DNA of 64,000 nucleotides from Sphingosinicella xenopeptidilytica. Lineage in GTDB: Bacteria; Pseudomonadota; Alphaproteobacteria; Sphingomonadales; Sphingomonadaceae. Below, in pieces: positions 27,280 through 35,994 of the stretch (the first letter of the stretch is position 1; every line of letters begins with the position of its first letter). Location: assembly GCF_042676985.1 (NCBI RefSeq), contig NZ_JBHTIK010000012.1, positions 124,001 through 188,000 of the forward strand, in the 5' to 3' direction. A program made the position numbers and the translations under genes. Under the pieces are notes generated by a model that worked only from the letters and a program-made list of their open reading frames with translations, did not search any database and was not told the origin of the DNA.

Positions 27280-27708
27280 TCAGACGAGTGCCGCGTCGAG
27301 CGTGATGTTTGCGTTCAGCAGCTTCGAAACCGGGCAGTTTGCCTTGGCCTTGGCGGCAAGCTCCTGGAAAGCGGCATCATCCGTTCCCGGAACCTTCGCT
27401 TCCAGTTTCAGGTGGATCGCGGTGATTGTGAAGCCGGTCTCCAGTTTCTCCAGCGTCACAGTGGCCGTGGTGTCGAGGCTGTCGGCGGTGAGCCCGGCCT
27501 CGCCGAGAATCAGCGACAGCGCCATCGTGAAGCAGCCTGCGTGCGCCGCGCCGATCAGCTCTTCGGGGTTGGTACCGGGCACGCCCTCGAAGCGCATGGC
27601 GAAGCCGTAGGGCCGTTCGTCGAGCGCGCCGCTCTGTGTGGAGATGGTGCCCCGGCCGTCCTTGAGGCCGCCTTCCCAGTGCGCGGAACCCTTGCGATCG
27701 ATCTTCAT
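27280..27708 (-). CDS. OsmC family peroxiredoxin-like protein
   Basis: 142 residues. The reactive cysteines are Cys59 (AAHAGCFTMAL) and Cys125 (KANCPVSKLL), the pair used by OsmC/Ohr proteins to reduce organic hydroperoxides. The TNPEELIGAAHAGCF segment points to the OsmC subgroup (about 140 residues). It is the last gene of the leftward series after purU, with 64 bp between them. Confidence 0.9.
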   Translation of the reverse strand: MKIDRKGSAHWEGGLKDGRGTISTQSGALDERPYGFAMRFEGVPGTNPEELIGAAHAGCFTMALSLILGEAGLTADSLDTTATVTLEKLETGFTITAIHLKLEAKVPGTDDAAFQELAAKAKANCPVSKLLNANITLDAALV

Positions 27709-27772
27709 GGCCTGCTCCTGTTTACGGAAGAACAGCGAGGCTATGCAGATTCGGGCGGTGAGTCCACCGAGC

Positions 27773-28630
27773 CTAGTCGCGGAAAACCACCGTGGTGGCG
27801 CCGTTCAGCAGCACCCGGTCCTGCAGGTGGTAGCGGACGGCGCGGGCGAGCACGCGGCGCTCGATGTCGCGGCCCTTGCGGACGAGGTCGTCGGGCGTGT
27901 CCGTGTGGCTGATGTGCTCGACGTCCTGCGCGATGATCGGGCCTTCGTCGAGATCGGCGGTCACGTAATGCGCGGTCGCGCCGATGATCTTCACGCCACG
28001 CGCGTGCGCCTGGTGATAGGGCTTGGCGCCCTTGAAACCGGGCAGGAAGCTGTGGTGGATGTTGATGCAGCGTCCCGTGAGGAACGCCGCGAGATCATCC
28101 GACAGGATCTGCATGTAGCGGGCGAGGACCACGAGTTCTGCGCCGCTTTCGTCCACGATGCGCTTGATTGCGGCTTCCTGCGCTGCCTTCGTGTCCTTCG
28201 TGATCGGCAGGTGGTGGAAGGGGATACCGCCGTTGATCGGCGCGATCGGGTCCTTCGGATGGTTGGAGACGATGCCGACGACGTCCATCTCAAGCTCGCC
28301 GATGCGCTGGCGGTAGAGCAGATCGGTGAGGCAGTGATCGAACTTCGAGACGAGCAGCAGCACGCGCATCTTCTCGGCGGCAGAGCGCACGCGCCAGTCC
28401 ATGGCGTGCGCCGCGGCGAGCGCCGCGAAGCGCGCCTTGAAGCCCGCCTGCGCCGATGCGTCGAGATCGAAGACGACGCGCATGAAGAAGCGGTCGGTGA
28501 GCTGATCGTTGAACTGCTGCGCATCGAGGATGTTGCCGCCACTTTCGGCAAGCCGCGTGGCGACCGCCGCGACGAGGCCCGGCTTGTCGGCGCACGACAG
28601 CGTCAACGTGCAGATGTTGCTGGATTCCAT
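27773..28630 (-). CDS. purU: Formyltetrahydrofolate deformylase
   Basis: 285 residues. An ACT domain at about residues 5-85 (CTLTLSCADKPGLVAAVATR) precedes a formyltransferase-like catalytic half with SNHPKD, INIHHSFLPGFKGAKPYHQ and the Asp of DLDEGPII. It hydrolyses 10-formyl-THF to formate and THF, balancing one-carbon pools. The ATG at 28630 has AGGGGG 8 nt upstream; the ATG at 28636 is too close to it. It lies 26 bp after fdhD in the formate dehydrogenase operon, an arrangement that would dispose of the formate released. Confidence 0.92.
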   Translation of the reverse strand: MESSNICTLTLSCADKPGLVAAVATRLAESGGNILDAQQFNDQLTDRFFMRVVFDLDASAQAGFKARFAALAAAHAMDWRVRSAAEKMRVLLLVSKFDHCLTDLLYRQRIGELEMDVVGIVSNHPKDPIAPINGGIPFHHLPITKDTKAAQEAAIKRIVDESGAELVVLARYMQILSDDLAAFLTGRCINIHHSFLPGFKGAKPYHQAHARGVKIIGATAHYVTADLDEGPIIAQDVEHISHTDTPDDLVRKGRDIERRVLARAVRYHLQDRVLLNGATTVVFRD

Positions 28631-28656
28631 CGCCATATCCCCCTGAAACGCAATCG

Positions 28657-29439
28657 CTACATGACGCGCAAGAGTGAATCTTCTCTTGTCAGTACATGCA
28701 GTGCCAGTCCCGCGGCTTTTGCGCGGTCTATGGCGAGGGTTGTCGGCGCGGAGATGGTGGCGAGCGCGCGGCCGCCCGCGACGACGGTTTTCTCGACAAG
28801 CTCGTAGCTGCACCGGGCGGTGAGCAGGAAGAATCCGTCGCTCGCCGCGATGCCCGCGATAGCGAGCGCACCGATCAGCTTGTCGAGCGCGTTGTGGCGG
28901 CCGACGTCCTCGCGGGCGGCGAGGATGGTGCCGGTGCTGTCGCAGAAGGCGGCGGCGTGGACGGCGGCGGTGCGGCGGCCGAGCAGCTGGTGGTCGCGCA
29001 GTGCACCGAGCGCGGCGAATATCACCTGCGGGTCTATCGCGAGTGGCGCGGCGATGCGCGGCAAGGGGCGGGCGATCTGTTCGAGATTTTCGATACCGCA
29101 AAGGCCGCAGCTGCTCTCCGAAACGCGACGGCGCGCGCGTTCCATCACGGGTTCGGCGACCTCGGCGGGAAGCTGAATGCGGACGATCCAGCCTTTGTCT
29201 GTTTCCGCGATGTCGATGCCGCCGACTTCGTTTGCTTGCTTCACGAGCCGTTCGGTGATCGCGAAGCCGGTGACGAAATCGGCAAGGTCCGTGGGGGTCG
29301 CCATCATCACCGCATAGGCGATGCCGTTGAATTCGAGCGCGACAGGGACTTCGACTGGAATGTCGCGCGTGATTTCGGTGTCGTTGCCGGACGTGAAGAT
29401 TTCCGTGAACCGCGTTTGCCGCGCGGACGTGTCAGGCAT
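28657..29439 (-). CDS. fdhD: Formate dehydrogenase accessory sulfurtransferase FdhD (FdsC)
   Basis: 260 residues with the CGLCG motif at residues 111-115, whose cysteines pass sulfur from the desulfurase to the Mo-bisMGD cofactor, and the conserved EDVGRHNALDKLIG stretch. Without this sulfuration formate dehydrogenase is inactive. It overlaps fdsD by 8 bp and is followed by purU. Confidence 0.95.
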   Translation of the reverse strand: MPDTSARQTRFTEIFTSGNDTEITRDIPVEVPVALEFNGIAYAVMMATPTDLADFVTGFAITERLVKQANEVGGIDIAETDKGWIVRIQLPAEVAEPVMERARRRVSESSCGLCGIENLEQIARPLPRIAAPLAIDPQVIFAALGALRDHQLLGRRTAAVHAAAFCDSTGTILAAREDVGRHNALDKLIGALAIAGIAASDGFFLLTARCSYELVEKTVVAGGRALATISAPTTLAIDRAKAAGLALHVLTREDSLLRVM

Positions 29440-29656
29440 CGACGTTCGCGCGGACCTCGGCGATCGCGGCGCGCGCGATATCGGAAAGGCCGTTTCCGCC
29501 AGCGTCGAAGTGGCGGAGGATCATGTCTTTCATGCGCGGGTCCCAGAACGCGATGATGTGCTCCGCCGTCTGCCGGGCGGCGTGCTCCGGCCCTGCGGTT
29601 TCGAGGTTCCGGGCGATCTGGTTCGCCATGTAGACGAGCTTTTCCGCAGGACTCAT
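29432..29656 (-). CDS. fdsD: Formate dehydrogenase delta subunit
   Basis: 74 residues with KLVYMANQIARNLE and HIIAFWDPRMKDMILRHFD, the compact FdsD signature. The small subunit is needed for maturation or stability of the soluble NAD-dependent formate dehydrogenase. Its start overlaps the fdsA stop by 4 bp. The gene precedes fdhD, whereas fdsC precedes fdsD in the often-cited fdsGBACD order. Confidence 0.95.
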   Translation of the reverse strand: MSPAEKLVYMANQIARNLETAGPEHAARQTAEHIIAFWDPRMKDMILRHFDAGGNGLSDIARAAIAEVRANVDA

Positions 29657-32496
29657 TCTGCCGCGATTCCTTCGATCCGGCGCGCGCGTTCGCTATGGCG
29701 CGAATAATCCTCCTGCCAATCCGTCGGCCCGTTGGAGGCACTCACCTGCACCGCCGTTACCTTGTATTCGGGGCAGTTGGTGGCCCAGTCCGAATAATCG
29801 GTGGTGACGACGTTCGCCTGCGTCATCGGATGGTGGAAGGTGGTGTAGACGACGCCCGGCGCCACGCGGTCCGTCACCAGCGCGCGCAGCGTCGTCTCAC
29901 CCGAGCGGCTGGCGAGCTTCACCCAGTCGCCGTCATTGAGGCCGCGATTTTCGGCGTCTGTGGGATGAATCTCGAGTAGATCTTCCGGGTGCCACGCGAC
30001 GTTCGCTGTTCGCCGCGTCTGCGCGCCGACGTTGTAGTGCGAGAGGATGCGGCCGGTGGTGAGCAACAGCGGAAAGCGCGGGCCCGTGCGCTCGTCGGTC
30101 GGCACATAGTCGGTGACGACGAACTTGCCGCGCCCGCGGACGAAACCATCGATGTGCATGATGGGCGTGCCGTCCGGTGCGGCATCGTTCACCGGCCACT
30201 GCATCGAGCCTTCGGCATCAAGGCGGTCGAAGCTGACGCCCGCGAAGCTCGGCGTCAGGCGGGCGATCTCGTCCATGATTTCGGACGGGTGCGTGTAATG
30301 CCAGTCGAGGCCTAGCGCCTGCGCGAGCCGCTGCGTCACCTCCCAGTCGGAATAGCCATTGAGCGGCGACATCACCTTGCGCACCGGCTGGATGCGGCGT
30401 TCGGCGTTGGTGAACGTGCCGTCCTTTTCGAGGAAGGTGGAGCCGGGCAGGAAGATGTGCGCGTAGTTCGCGGTCTCGTTCAAAAACAGGTCGTGGACGA
30501 TCACGCATTCCATCGCGGCAAGACCGGCGGCGACGTGCTTGGTGTCCGGGTCGGACTGGAGAATATCTTCGCCCTGCACGTAGAGCGCCTTGAACGTGCC
30601 GTCGACGGCGGCGTCGAGCATGTTTGGAATGCGGAGACCGGGTTCGGGATCGAGGGGGACGCCCCAGTCATCCTCGAACAGCTTGCGCGCGGCGGCGTCC
30701 GAGATGTGGCGATAGCCGGAAAGCTCGTGCGGGAAGCTTCCCATGTCGCAGGCGCCCTGCACGTTGTTCTGGCCGCGGAGGGGATTCACGCCGACGCCCG
30801 GACGGCCGATGTTGCCCGTGACCATCGCGAGGTTGGCGATGGCCATGACGGTGGAAGAGCCCTGGCTGTGTTCGGTGACGCCGAGGCCGTAATAGATCGC
30901 GGCGTTGCCCCCGGTTGCATAGAGGCGTGCGGCTGCGCGAAGTTCGGCGGGATCGACGCCGGTGACGGCGGCGAGCGTTTCGGGCGAGTGCTTCGCCTCT
31001 GATACGAACGCTGCCCAGTCCTGATACTCGTCCCAGTCGCAGCGCTCGCGGATGAAGGCTTCATTGGCGAGGCCTTCGGTGACGATGACATGCGCCATTG
31101 CTGTCATCACCGCCACGTTGGTACCGGGGCGCAGCGGCAGGTGATGTGCGGCCTCGATATGCGGCGAGCGGACGAGATCGGTACGGCGCGGATCGATGAC
31201 GATCAGCTTCGCGCCCTGCCGCAAGCGGCGTTTCATGCGGCTGGCGAACACGGGATGCCCGTCGGTGGGGTTCGCGCCGATGACGAGCATGACATCGCTG
31301 TGTTCGACGCTGTCGAAATCCTGCGTGCCCGCCGATGTGCCGAACGTGGTCTTGAGGCCGTAGCCTGTCGGCGAGTGGCAGACGCGCGCGCACGTATCGA
31401 CATTGTTGTTGCCGAAGCCGGCGCGGATCAGTTTTTGCACGAGGAAGGTCTCCTCGTTCGTGCAGCGCGACGAGGTGATGCCGCCGAGCGCCTTGTCGCC
31501 GTACTTCGCGGCGATGCGCTTCAGCTCGGAGGCGGCGTAAGCGAAGGCTTCGTCCCATTCGACCTCGCGCCACGGCTGGTCGATGCTGGCGCGGATCATC
31601 GGCTTCAGGATGCGGTCGGCGTGCTGCGCATAGCCCCACGCGAAGCGGCCCTTGACGCAGCTGTGGCCGCGATTGGCCTTGCCGTCCTTCCACGGCACCA
31701 TGCGCACGAGCTGCTCGCCGCGCATCTCGGCGCGGAAGGTGCAGCCGACGCCGCAATAGGCGCAGGTGGTGACGACGCTGCGGTCGGGTAGGCCGATCTC
31801 CTTCACCGACTTTTCCTGAAGCGTCGCCGTGGGGCAGGCCTGCACGCAGGCGCCGCAGGAGACGCATTCGGAGCCGAGGAAGTCGTCGGAGCCAAGGCCC
31901 GCCGAGACCTTGGAGTCGAAGCCGCGCCCCTCGATGGTCAGCGCGAACGTGCCCTGCACCTCGTCGCAGGCGCGCACGCAGCGCGAGCAGGCGATGCATT
32001 TCGACGGGTCGAAATCGAAATAGGGGTTCGACGTATCGAGATCGAGCGCGAGGTGGTTCTCACCCTCATAGCCGTAGCGCACGTCGCGCAGGCCCACGGC
32101 GGCGGCCTGGTCCTGAAGCTCGCAGTCGTTGTTGGCGCTGCATGTGAGGCAGTCGAGCGGGTGATCGGAGATGTAAAGCTCCATCACGCCCCGCCGCAGC
32201 TTCTGCAGGCGTGGTGTCTCCGTGTGCACCACCATGCCGCTTGCGACAGGGGTGGTGCAGGAAGCGGGCGTGCCGCGGGCGCCGTCGATCTCGACGAGGC
32301 AGAGGCGGCAGGAGCCGAACTGCTTGAGGTTGTCGGTTGCGCACAGCTTCGGAATCGCGGTGCCGATTTCGGCGGCGGCGCGCATCACGGTGGTGCCGGC
32401 GGGCACGGTGACGCTGCGCCCGTCGATGCTGAGCGTGACGGTTTCGTCCGCGGACGAGGCGGGCGTGCCGAAATCGCTCTGGCGAACGTAGGTCAT
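29653..32496 (-). CDS. fdsA: NAD-dependent formate dehydrogenase alpha (catalytic Mo) subunit
   Basis: 947 residues. An N-terminal [2Fe-2S] domain uses Cys52, Cys63, Cys66 and Cys80, followed by the NDH-type His/Cys iron-sulfur region at 112-125 and ferredoxin-type [4Fe-4S] sites at 167-177 and 211-221. The molybdopterin domain begins near 245 with CAYCGVGCTF. The active-site cysteine and histidine are Cys373-His374 (CARVCHSPTGYGLKTTFG). It oxidises formate to CO2 in the cytoplasm and passes electrons through the Fe-S chain to the beta subunit. Overlaps with fdsB and fdsD (4 bp each) show one transcription unit. Confidence 0.97.
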   Translation of the reverse strand: MTYVRQSDFGTPASSADETVTLSIDGRSVTVPAGTTVMRAAAEIGTAIPKLCATDNLKQFGSCRLCLVEIDGARGTPASCTTPVASGMVVHTETPRLQKLRRGVMELYISDHPLDCLTCSANNDCELQDQAAAVGLRDVRYGYEGENHLALDLDTSNPYFDFDPSKCIACSRCVRACDEVQGTFALTIEGRGFDSKVSAGLGSDDFLGSECVSCGACVQACPTATLQEKSVKEIGLPDRSVVTTCAYCGVGCTFRAEMRGEQLVRMVPWKDGKANRGHSCVKGRFAWGYAQHADRILKPMIRASIDQPWREVEWDEAFAYAASELKRIAAKYGDKALGGITSSRCTNEETFLVQKLIRAGFGNNNVDTCARVCHSPTGYGLKTTFGTSAGTQDFDSVEHSDVMLVIGANPTDGHPVFASRMKRRLRQGAKLIVIDPRRTDLVRSPHIEAAHHLPLRPGTNVAVMTAMAHVIVTEGLANEAFIRERCDWDEYQDWAAFVSEAKHSPETLAAVTGVDPAELRAAARLYATGGNAAIYYGLGVTEHSQGSSTVMAIANLAMVTGNIGRPGVGVNPLRGQNNVQGACDMGSFPHELSGYRHISDAAARKLFEDDWGVPLDPEPGLRIPNMLDAAVDGTFKALYVQGEDILQSDPDTKHVAAGLAAMECVIVHDLFLNETANYAHIFLPGSTFLEKDGTFTNAERRIQPVRKVMSPLNGYSDWEVTQRLAQALGLDWHYTHPSEIMDEIARLTPSFAGVSFDRLDAEGSMQWPVNDAAPDGTPIMHIDGFVRGRGKFVVTDYVPTDERTGPRFPLLLTTGRILSHYNVGAQTRRTANVAWHPEDLLEIHPTDAENRGLNDGDWVKLASRSGETTLRALVTDRVAPGVVYTTFHHPMTQANVVTTDYSDWATNCPEYKVTAVQVSASNGPTDWQEDYSRHSERARRIEGIAAE

Positions 32497-34031
32497 GCTG
32501 CGTTTCCTTCAGCGGCGGACTCTACCACAAAATCCTCGGGAAAGTGATTGAGCGCCGAAAGCACGGGGTAGGGCGTGAAGCCGCCGAGCGCGCAGAGCGA
32601 GCCGAACTTCATGGTTTCGCAGAGGTCGCGGAGCAGCGCGATCTCGTCAGATGCCGAGCGTGCGCGGCGCGGGGCGTTGTGGATCTGCGGCAGGGTCTCG
32701 ACCGCGCCGGCCCGCCGTCCGCCCGCGACGATGCGGTCGATCGTCTCGACGCCGCGCACCGCGCCGATGCGGCAGGGCGTGCATTTTCCGCAGCTTTCCG
32801 CTGCGCAGAACTGCATGGCGAAGCGCGCCTGCCGCAGCATGTCGACGGTATCGTCGAACACCACGATGCCGCCGTGGCCGATGAGGCCGTCCGCCGCCGC
32901 GAACGCCTCGTAATCGAACGGCAGGTCGAACTGCGTGCGCGGAATGTAGGCGCCGAGCGGCCCGCCGACCTGCACGGCGCGCACCGGGCGGCCGCTTGCG
33001 GTGCCGCCGCCGATCTCGTTCACGAGGCTGCCGAGCGTGATGCCGAACGCCGTCTCGTAGAGGCCGCCATACCTGATGTTCCCGGCAAGCTGCACGGGCA
33101 TGGTGCCGCGCGACCGGCCCATGCCGTACTCCGCGTAGGCCTTCGCGCCCTCGCCGAGCACGAACGGGATGGCGGCGAGCGTCAGCACGTTGTTGATGAC
33201 GGTGGGGCAGCCGAACAGGCCCTCATGCGCGGGGAGCGGCGGCTTGGCGCGGACCTCGCCGCGCCTCCCTTCGAGGCTGTTGAGGAGCGAGGTTTCCTCG
33301 CCGCACACGTAGGCACCCGCGCCGGTGCGGATTTCGACCTCGAACGGTGCGATCGCGGGCGCGGCGAGCGCGGCGGCGGCCTCCATCTTGGCGATGGCGT
33401 GCGGGTATTCGCTGCGGATGTAGACGTAGGCCTTGTTCGCGCCGACGGCGAGGCCCGCGATGGCGAGCCCCTCGATCAGCATGAAGGGATCGCCCTCCAT
33501 CACCATGCGGTCGGCGAAGGTGCCGCTGTCGCCCTCGTCGGCGTTGCAGACGATGAACTTGCGCGGTCCCTTGGCCTCCGCCACCGTCCGCCACTTGATG
33601 CCCGCCGGGAAGCCCGCGCCGCCGCGCCCGCGCAGGCCCGAGGCGAGCACTTCGGCGATGGTATCGTCCGGCCCGAGCGCGCGGGCGCGCTCGAGGCCCT
33701 TCCAGCCGCCGGTCGCGGCATAGTCTTCGAGGCTGAGCGGCCGCGTCTTGCCGAAGCGCGCGAAGGTGAGGCGCTGCTGGCCCTTGATGAACGGGTGGTC
33801 GGCGACGGCGCCGATGCGAAGGTCTTCCGCCCGGCCCGCGAGGATGTCGCCCACGCGGTCCGGCGTCACGAGGCCGTAGCCGATGCCGTCCACCTCGACG
33901 AGCGGTTCCAGCCAGTGCATCCCCCAGCTGGATACGCGCTGCGGCGCATGTCCCGCCTTCGTGAACGCCTCGGCGACCGCGTCTGCACCGCAGGCAAGCG
34001 CCGCCGCATCGTCGGAAATGCGTATCTGCAT
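32493..34031 (-). CDS. fdsB: NAD-dependent formate dehydrogenase beta (diaphorase) subunit
   Basis: 512 residues homologous to NuoF/HoxF. The FMN/NADH region is GLRGRGGAGFPAGIKW, with ADEGDSGTFADR, and the [4Fe-4S] ligand cluster is ESCGKCTPCRIG plus a later Cys in FGSLCALGG. It transfers electrons from formate to NAD. Four bases overlap fdsA, and fdsG ends 3 bp upstream. Confidence 0.96.
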   Translation of the reverse strand: MQIRISDDAAALACGADAVAEAFTKAGHAPQRVSSWGMHWLEPLVEVDGIGYGLVTPDRVGDILAGRAEDLRIGAVADHPFIKGQQRLTFARFGKTRPLSLEDYAATGGWKGLERARALGPDDTIAEVLASGLRGRGGAGFPAGIKWRTVAEAKGPRKFIVCNADEGDSGTFADRMVMEGDPFMLIEGLAIAGLAVGANKAYVYIRSEYPHAIAKMEAAAALAAPAIAPFEVEIRTGAGAYVCGEETSLLNSLEGRRGEVRAKPPLPAHEGLFGCPTVINNVLTLAAIPFVLGEGAKAYAEYGMGRSRGTMPVQLAGNIRYGGLYETAFGITLGSLVNEIGGGTASGRPVRAVQVGGPLGAYIPRTQFDLPFDYEAFAAADGLIGHGGIVVFDDTVDMLRQARFAMQFCAAESCGKCTPCRIGAVRGVETIDRIVAGGRRAGAVETLPQIHNAPRRARSASDEIALLRDLCETMKFGSLCALGGFTPYPVLSALNHFPEDFVVESAAEGNAA

Positions 34032-34034
34032 GGC

Positions 34035-34457
34035 CTAGAGCGCCTCGATCAATGTGCTGAGACGGGCAGCATCCAGCCTTGCGTGCACGTCGCCGTTCGT
34101 CATCGCGGCTGGGCCGACGGAGCAGAGGCCGAGGCAATAGACGGTTTCGATGTGCACGCGCTCACCCGCTGCTTTTTCCGCGTGCGCGGCCAGAGCGTCC
34201 ACGCCGCGCGCCTGACACGCCTCGGCGCGGCAGAGCTTGAGGACGGGGCGCGGATCGGCCTTCGCCTTGTAGTCGTGGTAGAAGCTGACGACGCCGTGCA
34301 CCTCGGCGCGGCTGAGGTTGAGCGCGGCGGCAATGCTGCGCACCGCGTCCTCGTCCACGCAGCCGAACGTCGCCTGCACGTCGTTCAGGATGGGCAGCAG
34401 CGCGCCCTCGCGGTGGCTGTGCGCCGCGATGATGTCGGCCAGGCGATCGTCCCTCAT
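34035..34457 (-). CDS. fdsG: NAD-dependent formate dehydrogenase gamma subunit
   Basis: 140 residues with the thioredoxin-like [2Fe-2S] ligands Cys76, Cys81, Cys108 and Cys112 (LKLCRAEACQ and VYCLGLCSVGP), the pattern of NuoE-type gamma subunits. The ATG at 34457 is chosen; an upstream TTG at 34499 would add a poorly conserved extension. It is the first gene of the fds operon and divergent from hemN, whose FNR-type box lies in the shared 116-bp spacer. Confidence 0.92.
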   Translation of the reverse strand: MRDDRLADIIAAHSHREGALLPILNDVQATFGCVDEDAVRSIAAALNLSRAEVHGVVSFYHDYKAKADPRPVLKLCRAEACQARGVDALAAHAEKAAGERVHIETVYCLGLCSVGPAAMTNGDVHARLDAARLSTLIEAL

Positions 34458-34525
34458 GCCGGGCGGTGTAGCGCCGCCGGGCCTTATGAACAATTTCAAT
34501 TCGGCTTTGTCGCGCGCAGCGTCGA

Positions 34526-34539
34526 TTGACCTGCGTCAA
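34526..34539. promoter_or_regulatory. FNR/FixK-type box upstream of hemN
   Basis: TTGACCTGCGTCAA, symmetrical TTGAC-N4-GTCAA, fits the anaerobic/microaerobic CRP-FNR family consensus. Its centre is about 41 nt upstream of the hemN ATG. The identical 14 bases occur at 45387-45400 before the cbb3 genes. It also lies in the fdsG promoter region. Confidence 0.8.
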
Positions 34540-34573
34540 TGACCCCCGGCGCGCGCGAGGGAAAAGTGCCAGC

Positions 34574-35893
34574 ATGTGGAGGTATTACCCCGAACTGCTG
34601 AGCAGCGCCGTGCCGCGCTACACAAGCTATCCGACCGCTGCGGAATTCCGCCCGGTGGAGGCGGGCTTCCATGCGGAAGGCTTCAGCGGCATCGCGGCGG
34701 AAACCGCGCTCTCGCTCTATCTCCATATCCCCTATTGCGATGCGATCTGCTGGTATTGTGGCTGCAACACGGGCGCTGCAGGGCACCGCCAGCGGCTCGG
34801 CGCCTACATGCAGGCGCTGGATCGGGAGATCGGCACGGTCGCGCGGACGCTGCAGGGGCGCGGCCGCGTGCGCAGCATCGCGTTCGGCGGCGGCAGCCCG
34901 AATGCGGTGCCGCCGATCGCCTTCGTGCGCCTGCTGGAGCGGCTGACATTGGCTTTCCGCGCGCTTGATGCCGAGATGGCGATCGAGCTCGATCCGCGCA
35001 GCTACACGCCGGAATGGGAGCGGATTGTCGCGATGGCGCCGTTTCGCCGTGTCAGCCTCGGCGTGCAGACGTTCGCGCCGCACGTGCAGGCCGCGATCGG
35101 TCGCGTGCAGCCGCTGGACGAGATAAAGCGCACTGTGGACTCGCTGCGCGGTGCGGGTGTCCGTTCGCTGAACTTCGATCTGATGTACGGGCTTCCCGAA
35201 CAGACCGACGACGACCTCGCCGCGACGCTGGAGGACGCCATCCGGCTGGCCCCCGATCGCATCGCGCTGTTCGGCTACGCGCATCTGCCTTCGCGCATTC
35301 CGCGCCAGCGCCGGATCGACGGCACGCATCTGCCCGGCGCCGAGGCGCGCTTCCGCATGGCGGAGCGGGGTTACGAGATGCTCGTCGCCGCCGGATACCA
35401 GCCGATCGGCTTCGATCATTTCGCGCTGCCGGACGACAGCATGGCGCGCGCGGCGGCAAACGGCCGGTTGCGGCGGAATTTTCAGGGCTTCACGGACGAT
35501 GAGAGCGCGGTCCTTCTTGGCCTCGGCGCCACCGCGATCAGCAGCTTTTCCGATCGCTTCGTGCAGAACGAGAAGAACGTCGGCCGTTACCGCGGGCTCG
35601 CGGGCGACGGGAAGCTCACCGGCGCGCTCGGCGTCTGCCGCACCGACGACGACAGGCGGCGGGGCGCGATCATCGAGGCGATCCTGTGCGGCGGCTGGGC
35701 ACCTTTCGAGGGGCATCCGCCCGATGCCGACACGCGCGGGCGCCTGCAGCCTTTCGTCGATCGAGGGCTTTGCAGCGTGGGCGAGAACGCGATTTCGCTG
35801 AAGGATGATGCGCTGCCCTACGCGCGGGCGATCGCTGCGTGCTTCGATGCCTACCGGCACCCAGATGCGCAGCGGTTCAGCAGCGCAATATAA
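34574..35893 (+). CDS. hemN: Oxygen-independent coproporphyrinogen III oxidase
   Basis: 439 residues. The radical-SAM cluster ligands Cys55, Cys59 and Cys62 lie in LHIPYCDAICWYCGC, matching the HemN (not HemW) pattern with the extra Cys64. Further features are FGGGSPNAV, ELDPRSYTP and the RVSLGVQTF region. It makes protoporphyrinogen IX for heme when oxygen is low. ATG 34574 is chosen because in-frame codons upstream fall inside the FNR-type box; GAGGGA is 11 nt upstream. It would supply heme for the cbb3 oxidase encoded 8 kb to the right. Confidence 0.95.
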   Translation: MWRYYPELLSSAVPRYTSYPTAAEFRPVEAGFHAEGFSGIAAETALSLYLHIPYCDAICWYCGCNTGAAGHRQRLGAYMQALDREIGTVARTLQGRGRVRSIAFGGGSPNAVPPIAFVRLLERLTLAFRALDAEMAIELDPRSYTPEWERIVAMAPFRRVSLGVQTFAPHVQAAIGRVQPLDEIKRTVDSLRGAGVRSLNFDLMYGLPEQTDDDLAATLEDAIRLAPDRIALFGYAHLPSRIPRQRRIDGTHLPGAEARFRMAERGYEMLVAAGYQPIGFDHFALPDDSMARAAANGRLRRNFQGFTDDESAVLLGLGATAISSFSDRFVQNEKNVGRYRGLAGDGKLTGALGVCRTDDDRRRGAIIEAILCGGWAPFEGHPPDADTRGRLQPFVDRGLCSVGENAISLKDDALPYARAIAACFDAYRHPDAQRFSSAI

Positions 35894-35921
35894 CCACATC
35901 GGTTCTAGAAATCGCCGATGT

Positions 35922-35935
35922 TTGCGGCAGATCAA
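35922..35935. promoter_or_regulatory. Degenerate FNR-type box upstream of ompW
   Basis: TTGCGGCAGATCAA matches TTGAT-N4-ATCAA at 8 of 10 positions, and its centre is about 66 nt before the ompW ATG. OmpW is an FNR target in Escherichia coli, which supports but does not prove a function here. Confidence 0.5.
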
Positions 35936-35994
35936 AGTGATGGATCGCAGGGGGCGTATGGCCGAGGGGTCAAACACGTTGAAGGGGATTCCTG

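Noticed and set aside
34526..34573. Upstream in-frame start for hemN
   Set aside because: These codons coincide with the FNR-type box; the conserved HemN N-terminus begins at 34574.
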